NCBI GenBank assembly: GCA_020345785.1 | Contig: CP070771.1 | Location: 3,805,417 to 3,826,357 of the forward strand | Direction of reading: 5' to 3' | Source: Desulfobacterales bacterium | GTDB lineage: Bacteria; Desulfobacterota; Desulfobacteria; Desulfobacterales; JAFDCJ01 | Length of the DNA: 20,941 nt | In this document: in pieces, positions 14,671 through 20,941 of the stretch | Layout: each line of letters opens with the position of its first letter | Position numbering within the stretch: the first letter of the stretch is position 1 | Program-made: the position numbers and the translations under genes | Notes under the pieces: generated by a model | Databases searched by the model: none | The model's input: the letters and a program-made list of their open reading frames with translations, nothing else | What the model was told of the DNA's origin: nothing

Positions 14671-16092
14671 CTATTCAACTGACCGAGGCCCGATCAAAAA
14701 GATCTGGTCGGACACTTGCGTGATGTTTAATTTTACCCTGTCACCGATAACCTGCTGCAGCCTTGATATTCTTTCCTCAAGCTCGACCAGCGAGATTCCG
14801 GGATATCGATGACGATGAAATTCTTCCGGCGCATGTTTGCCCGGCAGATATTTGCGAATATAACGATTAAAGCGGCGCCAGTTGGCCAGACTCCAGCCCA
14901 GCGCTCGCCGGTTCGGTGTCGGTTTGGGCAACTCGGGTCGGGCCTCCATGATACTTGCAAGAACATCCACTATCCGTTCACACGCCAGCGGACCGTCATG
15001 GGCGCTCAAATATTTTTTGACCAGCTCGCGGCGGTCATCGCCATCGGCCGCACCGAGTTCGCCATTTATGATTCTGTTCAGGGTTTCCAGCAGTTGATCG
15101 GCATCGAAACATTGATGACTGATTAAGTTCGGCAGCCGATAAAATCCAAGATCGTATTCTTCATTGATCTTGGCGCGGTATGATACGGCCGGCACACCCA
15201 TTACGTAGGCTTCCACGCCTGTGGTGCAGCCGTTGTGGATAACCGCCCCGGTTGCCATCAGCCAGGGCACCACATTGCCTTCATTTGTCACTTTGACGCG
15301 TTTGCACCCGGCGGCAATATCCTGATAGATCTGCTGGTTTTCGGTCGGATGCGGTCGAACGATAACCGTGTGATCCGGAAAAGCGCCGTCCAGCATGGGA
15401 ATCATCTGCTTGAAGGCATCCAGGATGGCCTGCTTGTGATCCCGCAGTCCCTCGGCGTACGTACGGCTCATTCCCACGGCTGCTTTGCCGAATTGAGAGG
15501 ATTCACCGTTGCCTTTCAGCGGCTGGAATAAATTTTGAGCCGGATAAAAGGCATTTACATGGTTGAAATTCGTATTAACCAGAATGAAGGGGCCATGTTT
15601 TCTTCTTAAATTTTCTGCTTCCGGTTCATAAAACGGCTGTAGTTCAGGGCGCAGCATGTCGCCGCGCGGATTACCCGTGACGTGAATCGGCATGCCGGCG
15701 GGCATTTCCGGATACCTGCGCCACAATTCGGCATTGTCCTCACCCCAGGCAAATAAATGGGCGACGTATCGGATGGCAACCGGTGAAAGGCGGCGAGAAT
15801 AGTAGGTGTCGGCCGGCAGATGTACCAGCGCTTCTTCATCCCAGGTTACGATCTCATGACCGATTTTTTGCATGATGCGAAACATTTTTAGGTTACGATC
15901 GGTCATGCTCTTGTTGAGATACAGACTTCTCGGAAAAGATGAAATCCGGAGATCTATCTCGCGATGCGATCCGATAACAACCTTGAACCCCCGTTGGGCT
16001 GCGATACAGGCCAGCAACAGTTTGGGGTCAAGTTCGCGCACCTGGTTTTCAACCGGTATGATAAGGCACGCTTGTTGGCCTTTTATCTTCAC
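14671..16092 (-). CDS. Surface carbohydrate biosynthesis protein (paralogue B)
   Basis: A 473-residue paralogue of the genes at 6729-8144 and 16189-17589. It has the same landmarks: 'IIPVENQVRELDPKLLLAC', 'TWDEEALVHLPADT', 'GNPRGD' (140-145), 'ILVNTNFNHVNAF', 'RPHPTEN' (246-252) and 'HNGCTTGVEA' (286-295). It ends in the shared 'HRHRYPGISL' segment and a C-terminal helix. I chose the GTG at 16092 because GGAG lies 7 nt upstream. An ATG two codons earlier (16098) is only 1 nt from that GGAG, and a longer frame back to 16173 would add 25 low-complexity residues absent from both paralogues. It is probably a GT-B-type transferase for the surface glycan. It lies in tandem with paralogue C and directly before sulfotransferase copy 2. 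Confidence 0.8.
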   Translation of the reverse strand: MKIKGQQACLIIPVENQVRELDPKLLLACIAAQRGFKVVIGSHREIDLRISSFPRSLYLNKSMTDRNLKMFRIMQKIGHEIVTWDEEALVHLPADTYYSRRLSPVAIRYVAHLFAWGEDNAELWRRYPEMPAGMPIHVTGNPRGDMLRPELQPFYEPEAENLRRKHGPFILVNTNFNHVNAFYPAQNLFQPLKGNGESSQFGKAAVGMSRTYAEGLRDHKQAILDAFKQMIPMLDGAFPDHTVIVRPHPTENQQIYQDIAAGCKRVKVTNEGNVVPWLMATGAVIHNGCTTGVEAYVMGVPAVSYRAKINEEYDLGFYRLPNLISHQCFDADQLLETLNRIINGELGAADGDDRRELVKKYLSAHDGPLACERIVDVLASIMEARPELPKPTPNRRALGWSLANWRRFNRYIRKYLPGKHAPEEFHRHRYPGISLVELEERISRLQQVIGDRVKLNITQVSDQIFLIGPRSVE

Positions 16093-16114
16093 GAGCATTC
16101 TCCTTTTACTTCTA

Positions 16115-16153
16115 CCGGAGGCCGTTTGATCCCTACGGTCTCGGTTCCTCCGG
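16115..16153 (-). other. Intercistronic hairpin between paralogues C and B
   Basis: CCGGAGG (16115-16121) pairs with CCTCCGG (16147-16153), and CCGT (16122-16125) stacks with ACGG (16135-16138), leaving a 9-nt loop and a one-sided bulge. It lies about 12 nt upstream of the paralogue B Shine-Dalgarno sequence. No U-run follows. It may protect or separate mRNA segments. Confidence 0.35.
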
Positions 16154-16188
16154 CTCACGATAACGGTTTGCATCCTTCATCTAGGCGC

Positions 16189-17589
16189 TTAGACCTTAAT
16201 CTGAAAAAGCACCTCGCTGAGCTGCGTAACATTCAGCTTGGTATTATCGTTGATGATGCCCTGTATCCGTTCTATTTTCGATTGTATTGAATCGATTGAT
16301 ATGCCCGGATAGCGGTGGCGCTGGAATTCGGGTCGATTGTGAGATCCGGGTAATTTGGGTTTCAACCGTTTGTACAGATGATACCCGTCGGCAATGAGTC
16401 GACGCTGGAGGCGATCCCAAAATGAAAGCCGGGTAGTATGGTTCCGTGCCGCCACGACAGATGCCAGGACGTCTACTATTTTTTCGCAGGCCAGGGAACC
16501 ATCCCGGGACGCCAGATAACTTTTCACAATCGTTCGGCGCTCATCGCCGTCTGCCACGCCCAGGTTGCCGGTGAGAATCCGATGGATCATATCCTGCAAT
16601 TGGTCGAAGTTAAAGCACTGGTGGCTTAACGTGTTGGGCAGCCGGTAAAATCCGTTGTCGTACTTTTCATCAACCGATTCACGGTAGCTGATGGCCGGCA
16701 CCCCCATGACAAATGCCTCCACCCCTGTGGTACATCCGTTGTGCAAAACCACCCTGGTGGCCAATATCCAGGGGACCACATTGCCTTCGTTGGTTACCTG
16801 CACCCGTGAACAACGGGCGGCAATCGCCTTGTATACATCATGGCTCTCGGTGGGATGAGGGCGAATGATGATGTTCAGGTCCGGGAAAGCTCGATCCAGT
16901 TTAGGGATGATCTGCTGGAAAGATTTGAAAACGGCGTGTTTATGATTCCAAAGTCCCTGGGCGTAGTCCCGGCTCATGCCGCGAGCCGCCCGACCGAATT
17001 TAGGTATATCGCCCGCTTTGTCAACCGGCTTAAATAAATTCAGATCAGGTCCAAATGCGTTGACATGGTTGAAGTTGGTATTTACCAGAATAAAATCCCC
17101 ATGTCGGTGCTTTAGTGCCGTTACTTCTTTTTCATAAAACGAATGCATTTCCGGGCGCAGCATATCATTGCGCGGATTTCCGGTTACGTGGATCGGTACA
17201 TCTTGGGGCAAATGGGGATATTGCTGCCACATCTCTGCGTTGTCCTGGCCCCAGGCAAACAAATGCGACACCAGTTTGATCGCTTCCGGATGCAGCCTGC
17301 GGGAAAAATAGGTATCCGCGGGCAAATGCACCAATGCCTCTTCGTCCCACGTGACGATATCATGTCCGAACTTGCGGGCGATGCGGAAAAAGATCAGGCT
17401 GCGACCGGTCATACTCTTTGAGAGATATATACTTCTGGGATACGAGTCGATGCGAAACTCGAGTTCCCGGCGCGATCCGATTACCGACGAAAAGCCTCTG
17501 CGGGCGGCAACACACGCCAATAACAGCTTGGGATCGAGTTCCCGCACCTGATTTTCCACCGGGATGAGTAGTAACATGTTTGTATCCAT
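16189..17589 (-). CDS. Surface carbohydrate biosynthesis protein (paralogue C)
   Basis: A 466-residue member of the same TIGR04396-like family, closest to paralogue B by eye. Landmarks: 'LLLIPVENQVRELDPKLLLAC' at 6-26 (split here as the conserved N-terminal block), 'TWDEEALVHLPADT', 'TGNPRND' with Asn where the other two have Gly, 'RPHPTES' at 243-249 and 'HNGCTTGVEA' at 283-292. It ends with 'RHRYPGISIDSI' and a helix. The start at 17589 has no good Shine-Dalgarno sequence; a second ATG at 17577 is possible. It is a likely glycosyltransferase or polymer-chain transferase acting at the inner membrane face. It lies 137 nt after the transketolase gene and 96 nt before paralogue B. Confidence 0.8.
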   Translation of the reverse strand: MDTNMLLLIPVENQVRELDPKLLLACVAARRGFSSVIGSRRELEFRIDSYPRSIYLSKSMTGRSLIFFRIARKFGHDIVTWDEEALVHLPADTYFSRRLHPEAIKLVSHLFAWGQDNAEMWQQYPHLPQDVPIHVTGNPRNDMLRPEMHSFYEKEVTALKHRHGDFILVNTNFNHVNAFGPDLNLFKPVDKAGDIPKFGRAARGMSRDYAQGLWNHKHAVFKSFQQIIPKLDRAFPDLNIIIRPHPTESHDVYKAIAARCSRVQVTNEGNVVPWILATRVVLHNGCTTGVEAFVMGVPAISYRESVDEKYDNGFYRLPNTLSHQCFNFDQLQDMIHRILTGNLGVADGDERRTIVKSYLASRDGSLACEKIVDVLASVVAARNHTTRLSFWDRLQRRLIADGYHLYKRLKPKLPGSHNRPEFQRHRYPGISIDSIQSKIERIQGIINDNTKLNVTQLSEVLFQIKV

Positions 17590-17653
17590 TTTGTTGTCTT
17601 GTAACTGCTTACGTCTTATTTTCTGTAAACCAAGTCTTATTACCTGTCCATAT

Positions 17654-17714
17654 GCTGGGAAGCTTGGAGGCTTTAAGTTTGATATATACCTTCAGCTCCT
17701 CCTGGCCTTCCAGC
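17654..17714 (-). other. Intercistronic hairpin after the transketolase gene
   Basis: GCTGGGAAG (17654-17662) pairs, with one bulged G, with CTTCCAGC (17707-17714), and GGAGG (17666-17670) pairs with CCTCC (17698-17702) around a 27-nt loop. It lies in the 137-nt gap between the transketolase stop and the next start. No U-run follows it on the minus strand. Confidence 0.35.
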
Positions 17715-17726
17715 TACCCTGCCACT

Positions 17727-19658
17727 TCATGCTCCTCGCATGGTTTTCAAGATCGTCGCTGCGATACTTTTACCATCTAATTTATGATGCGCCAGTACTT
17801 CCGGAGGTGTTCCGCAGGCGGGGTACTCGTCCAGGCCAAACTTTATAAACCGTTTGCTGCGTGCGGCATCTATTTTTTGGGCGGTATTTAAAAGCTGATC
17901 TCCCAGACCGCCGTATTGCGAGTGGTTATCTAAGATAAAGACCGTGTCGCAATCAGCGATGCTCCTTTCAAACCATTCTCTGTCGACGCGGTTCAGCCAG
18001 GGCAGATTGATGACTTTGAGCGAAAAATTATTAACCTGCAACGTTTCTGCGGCAGTTACCGCTTCATTTAACATGACCGGACCGTAGGCAAACAGGACGG
18101 CATCGCGGCCCTCCATAATTACGGTTCCCTGAGCATATGTGAATTGGTAATCATCCGGCAACGGTATCGTCCGGGGCGACGGTGATATCGCCAACCGCAG
18201 CATGCAGCTTTGAGGGGCTTCATTGACACACCATTTCAACGCTTCTTTGGTCTCAACCCCATTGGCCGGCTCGATTAATACACAGTTTGGAAGGGCGCCA
18301 AACAGGGAGATATCGCGGACGCTTTGGTGGGATTTTCCCGGGCCGGCAGGAATCAACCCCGCGTAATGACAGACATAAATAATTTTGGTTTTCTCGGTGG
18401 CGTTATTGTAAATCTGTTCATTGGCGCGGGAGGCCAGAAATACCCCGAAAGAGTTGACAACCGGCAGCAGCCCTTGCAGGGCCAGACCGCCGGCAGTGGA
18501 GACCATGTCCTGCTCGGCAATGCCGCTTTCAATAAAGCGCTGCGGATAGGTGTTTTCAAAAAGCCGCAATCCGCAATCTGCCGACAGATCGGCGTCCAGA
18601 ACGATCATGTCCTCTCTATTCTCCGCCAGTTCGACCAACGCTTCACCATATGCATTGACGACTTTTTCGGCGGTGTCCTTAAGTTTGACCCGATTCTTTT
18701 CTCTGGTCTCGATAACGATGCTCGACAACGCATCAAGACCGGCTTTATAAAGCAGACGATTGATATTTTCGGTAAGTTCGCGGTAGCCGGCTTCAAACGC
18801 ATCGTCATCGGGTGCTCCGGCATGCCATTTGTATAGAAATTTTTCGTCCGGTAACTCCGTCGGACTTTCCATAAAAGAAATGCCCCTGCCTTTGACGGTG
18901 TCGGCAATCAACACTTTGGGCTTGTCGTTGATTCCCTTCAGTTTGGTAAAGACACGCTCCAAAGCGGCAAAATCATGCCCATCACAGCGTTCGACATGCC
19001 AACCGAAGACCTTGAATTTTGATTCCAGATCGCCGAGATCGATGATGTGTTTAAGCGCCTTGTCCGACTGAAATTTGTTGCAATCGACGATAACGGTAAG
19101 GTTATTGATTTTCTGATGTGTGCTGGTCTGCAGGGATTCCCAAATTTGTCCTTCCTGGAGTTCGCCGTCGCCGGTCATCACGATAACCCGGCCGCCGGAT
19201 CCCTTTGACTGCTTGGCCCATGCCATACCCTTGGCCTTTGAAATCCCCATGCCCAGCGAGCCGGAGTTGGCCTCAATTCCGGGTATGCTGACATCCGGGT
19301 GGCCGTGGGTGCCGCCGTAGCGTCTCAGATTGATGAATTGCGCCTCGGGGATGATGCCCAAAGCGTAGAGAACAGCGTAATGTCCGGGAACATCATGACC
19401 TTTGGAAGAAAAATAGATATCACGGTCCGGATGGGAGATGCCCAGCTCGGCAAAATTCAGCTCGGCAAAATAAAGGGCGGTGACGATGTCCAATGAGCTG
19501 AAACTGGATCCCAGGTGTCCGGAGCCCGCGCGTTTGACGGTAGCAATCGCATTGGCCCGGCACATATCGGCCAGCAAATGCAGTTTGGTATATTTATCAA
19601 TATTGGCTGCGCGAACGCGTCTAAATTCTTTTTCAGGAATGAGTCGTATCTCAATCAT
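17727..19658 (-). CDS. Full-length transketolase of the polysaccharide locus
   Basis: A 643-residue thiamine-diphosphate enzyme that would move a two-carbon ketol unit between sugars. N-half: 'GSGHLGSS' (His48), 'SSKGHDVPGHY' (His88), 'GTHGHPD' and the ThDP/metal motif 'GDGELQEG' at 163-170 with 'DCNKFQ' (Asn194). C-half: 'DADLSAD' near 355, catalytic Glu382 in 'ESGIAEQDM', then 'SFGVFLASRANEQI'. A C-terminal regulatory-type domain runs from about 520. The layout resembles a fusion of the split N- and C-section transketolases rather than the housekeeping TktA type. AAGGAG lies 11 nt upstream, a rather long spacing. Its place in this locus suggests synthesis of an unusual chain-extended or ketose-derived sugar; substrate unknown. 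Confidence 0.88.
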   Translation of the reverse strand: MIEIRLIPEKEFRRVRAANIDKYTKLHLLADMCRANAIATVKRAGSGHLGSSFSSLDIVTALYFAELNFAELGISHPDRDIYFSSKGHDVPGHYAVLYALGIIPEAQFINLRRYGGTHGHPDVSIPGIEANSGSLGMGISKAKGMAWAKQSKGSGGRVIVMTGDGELQEGQIWESLQTSTHQKINNLTVIVDCNKFQSDKALKHIIDLGDLESKFKVFGWHVERCDGHDFAALERVFTKLKGINDKPKVLIADTVKGRGISFMESPTELPDEKFLYKWHAGAPDDDAFEAGYRELTENINRLLYKAGLDALSSIVIETREKNRVKLKDTAEKVVNAYGEALVELAENREDMIVLDADLSADCGLRLFENTYPQRFIESGIAEQDMVSTAGGLALQGLLPVVNSFGVFLASRANEQIYNNATEKTKIIYVCHYAGLIPAGPGKSHQSVRDISLFGALPNCVLIEPANGVETKEALKWCVNEAPQSCMLRLAISPSPRTIPLPDDYQFTYAQGTVIMEGRDAVLFAYGPVMLNEAVTAAETLQVNNFSLKVINLPWLNRVDREWFERSIADCDTVFILDNHSQYGGLGDQLLNTAQKIDAARSKRFIKFGLDEYPACGTPPEVLAHHKLDGKSIAATILKTMRGA

Positions 19659-19800
19659 TATAGTTGGTGCTCCTTATTGATTTACCCCTTAAACTTTGCC
19701 GCCCCATGCGGGATGGTCCAAGCTTTGCTATGCAGGTAGTTATTTGAGAATCCACCGCCCGCTGCGCTCGAGCCGCAAAGATCGCAGAGAAAAATTGTCT

Positions 19801-19886
19801 TTTTCCTTTGCCGTTGAGAGGCCCCGCTGAGGCGGGATGACCGATCGAATCTTATAAAGTAGTGGTCGGCCTACGGCAAAGGAAAA
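19801..19886. repeat. Inverted repeat with 14-bp perfect arms
   Basis: TTTTCCTTTGCCGT (19801-19814) is the exact complement of ACGGCAAAGGAAAA (19873-19886). AGGCC near 19819-19823 can extend the stem with GGCCT near 19868-19872 across a short bulge. The loop contains the CCCGC-TGAG-GCGGG hairpin. It is compatible with a small non-autonomous element; no target duplication is obvious. Confidence 0.45.
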
Positions 19887-19970
19887 GCTCTAGGCTTTGA
19901 TGCTCCATCAAGTCACTTATGAGGGTATGTCGTTTATTAGTAGCCAGTTAATGTCCCGAAGGGTTGCTGA

Positions 19971-20005
19971 TTTTTGCTTTCCGCCCTCTCAGCGGAAAGC
20001 AAAAA
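19971..20005. repeat. Perfect 14-bp hairpin with 7-nt loop
   Basis: TTTTTGCTTTCCGC (19971-19984), loop CCTCTCA, then GCGGAAAGCAAAAA (19992-20005). The stem is perfect. On both strands the T-run precedes and the A-run follows the hairpin, the opposite of an intrinsic terminator, so I class it as a palindromic element. Confidence 0.5.
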
Positions 20006-20018
20006 CACGAAATAAATC

Positions 20019-20047
20019 CTCTGCGTGCTCAGCGTCTCTGCGGTGAA
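20019..20047. repeat. CTCTGCG-type short-period repeat
   Basis: Three variants in a row: CTCTGCGTG, CTCAGCGT and CTCTGCGGTGAA, with a period of 8-9 nt. It ends 10 nt from the stop codon of the cytidylyltransferase gene at 20058. Similar words recur in intergenic DNA of many bacteria, in my experience; no function is known to me. Confidence 0.45.
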
Positions 20048-20057
20048 TATTACCTTT

Positions 20058-20813
20058 TCAAGAGTAAACTGTTTGCCTCACCTGCGGCAATTTTGCATCA
20101 CCTTTTCGAACCAGTTGTTCGGCAAGCTGCCAGTCGTACTCATTGTTCACGTCGAACCCTTCGTAATCAACCGTGAAAAACGGCATGACCACGTTGCCGG
20201 CGATGGTTCGACCCTCGAAAACCACCCGCGACCATGCAATTTCCAAACTGGCATTCTGAACATATATTTCCGGCAGCGTGGGGTATTGACTGCTGTGCCA
20301 CGGCTGTTCGGGCGGACCCAGCGGCAAAAGCGGTGTCATGCGATTGCCCCGCACCACCCACATCTTTCCGGGGTGCTGGCTGCATTTCTCCACGGCCCGC
20401 AAGGAATCGACGCCGGTTTGGTTTGAAAAATCCATCCAGGCCCGCCGGATGGTTTCCGGCAACCGAAACGGACTGGTAGGTCGCAAAATGCTGAAGCAGT
20501 CATAGCTGCGACCTTCATCCTTCAGGCGGCCCAACGTATAAGAAAGCCATTCAATGTCGGGGGATTGGTCGCCGGCCAGTTTTGTCGGACGCAGAAACGG
20601 TACCTGCGCCCCGTAATATTTTACAATTTGCGCATAGTGGTCCGAGTCCGTTGACACGATCACATCGGCAAAGATTCCGCTGTCGAGGGCGGCTGCGATC
20701 GTATAGGCGATGACCGGATGACCGGCCAGCGGCCGGATGTTCTTATCCGGAACCCGTTTGGAGCCGGAGCGGGCGGGAATTAATGCAACGATAGTAGTTT
20801 GTTTTTCAGACAT
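20058..20813 (-). CDS. Second acylneuraminate-type cytidylyltransferase
   Basis: A 251-residue CTP-dependent sugar-acid activating enzyme, the first gene of the minus-strand locus visible here. The N-terminal signature 'IPARSGSKRVPDKNIRPL' lies at 12-29, followed by 'VIVSTDSDHYA', 'QVPFLRPTKLAGDQSPD' and 'ILRPTSPFR'. The block that reads N-G-A-I-Y in the NeuA copy (8154-8885) is 'YVQNASLEIAW' here, and 'FDVNNEYDWQLAE' stands in place of the usual 'IDSELDL'. It is thus a distinct subgroup and probably activates a different 2-keto sugar acid or serves a different step. The start at 20813 has a GGA 7 nt upstream. A 399-nt repeat-rich gap separates it from the transketolase gene. Confidence 0.83.
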   Translation of the reverse strand: MSEKQTTIVALIPARSGSKRVPDKNIRPLAGHPVIAYTIAAALDSGIFADVIVSTDSDHYAQIVKYYGAQVPFLRPTKLAGDQSPDIEWLSYTLGRLKDEGRSYDCFSILRPTSPFRLPETIRRAWMDFSNQTGVDSLRAVEKCSQHPGKMWVVRGNRMTPLLPLGPPEQPWHSSQYPTLPEIYVQNASLEIAWSRVVFEGRTIAGNVVMPFFTVDYEGFDVNNEYDWQLAEQLVRKGDAKLPQVRQTVYS

Positions 20814-20858
20814 CCTGTTTTCCAGAGCCGGACAAACCGGAACCCAAAAAGAAATTAA

Positions 20859-20937
20859 TCACGAAAGCACGAAAGGGCGAAAACACGAAAAGGAGAAAAT
20901 AAAATTTTCGTGTTTTCTAAATTTCGTGTTTTCGTGA
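20859..20937. repeat. Long inverted repeat of CACGAAA units
   Basis: The left arm (20859-20891) and right arm (20905-20937) are 33 nt each and match at 28 of 33 positions as inverted copies, around a 13-nt A-rich loop. Each arm is built of CACGAAA units with a period of 8-9 nt. It lies about 45 nt upstream of the first gene of the minus-strand locus. Transcribed on either strand it would form a long hairpin with no U-run typical of a terminator. Confidence 0.6.
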
Positions 20938-20941
20938 TGAA

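Larger units (their letters stand above)
19659..20057. other. 399-nt gap packed with repeats and palindromes
   Basis: No gene is seen. From left to right it contains a CGCAAAG/CGCAGAG word (about 19774-19791), a long inverted repeat (19801-19886) enclosing a CCCGC-TGAG-GCGGG hairpin (19823-19836), a perfect 14-bp stem (19971-20005) and a CTCTGCG-type repeat (20019-20047). It separates the first cytidylyltransferase gene of the locus from the transketolase, so a promoter for the rest of the locus could lie here. Confidence 0.55.

Noticed and set aside
16093..16173. Longer N-terminus for paralogue B starting at 16173
   Set aside because: It would add 25 Arg-rich residues absent from both paralogues and run through an intercistronic hairpin; the ribosome-binding site supports a later start.
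18324..18836. 170-codon plus-strand open frame inside the transketolase gene
   Set aside because: Antisense to the conserved C-half of transketolase; no independent support.
19971..20005. Hairpin as an intrinsic terminator for the first gene of the locus
   Set aside because: The T-run is before, and the A-run after, the stem on both strands, so the U-tract needed for termination is missing.
1..20941. tRNA, rRNA, insertion sequence or phage genes
   Set aside because: I found no transposase, integrase or recognisable structural RNA on either strand by reading; small RNAs cannot be excluded.

Overview
The window looks like a chromosomal segment of a Gram-negative bacterium with intermediate GC. 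I lean towards a sulfate-reducer-type deltaproteobacterium (Desulfobacterales-like). Reasons: a lipoprotein with a clear lipobox, periplasmic-type signal peptides, a large surface-polysaccharide locus, and gaps filled with degenerate short-period repeats (CACGAAA, CGCAAAG, CTCTGCG, GAATTTGG and GAATGACC types) that I associate with such genomes. The taxonomic call is inference; no rRNA or marker gene is present.

Left part (1-5635): loosely packed, unrelated genes. These are a DUF6279-type lipoprotein (212-1144, +), an exported DUF4015-type putative glycoside hydrolase (1402-2946, -), a stand-alone PAS-domain protein (3739-4131, -) and an exported protein of unknown function (4682-5629, +). 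The gaps between them hold degenerate repeats, two of them as facing inverted pairs.

Right part (5636-20813): twelve minus-strand genes forming a surface-glycan locus, probably one transcription unit or a few. In transcription order: cytidylyltransferase 2, full-length transketolase, two surface-carbohydrate proteins (paralogues C and B), sulfotransferase 2, NeuB-type synthase with SAF domain, B12-binding radical SAM enzyme, D-2-hydroxyacid dehydrogenase, NeuC-type UDP-GlcNAc 2-epimerase, NeuA-type cytidylyltransferase, surface-carbohydrate protein A, sulfotransferase 1. NeuC, NeuB and NeuA together make a plausible route from UDP-GlcNAc to a CMP-activated nonulosonic (sialic-like) acid. The second cytidylyltransferase, transketolase, dehydrogenase and radical SAM enzyme imply a second or a modified sugar. 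The two sulfotransferases suggest that the glycan is sulfated.

What stands out is the combination: nonulosonate synthesis, a dedicated transketolase, a cobalamin-type radical SAM enzyme, three copies of one putative transferase family and two copies of a PAPS-type sulfotransferase, with a duplicated 'surface-carbohydrate protein then sulfotransferase' module. No flippase, polymerase, ABC exporter or regulator is visible, so the locus probably continues beyond the window or relies on genes elsewhere. Several of the wider intercistronic gaps contain hairpins that are not classical terminators.
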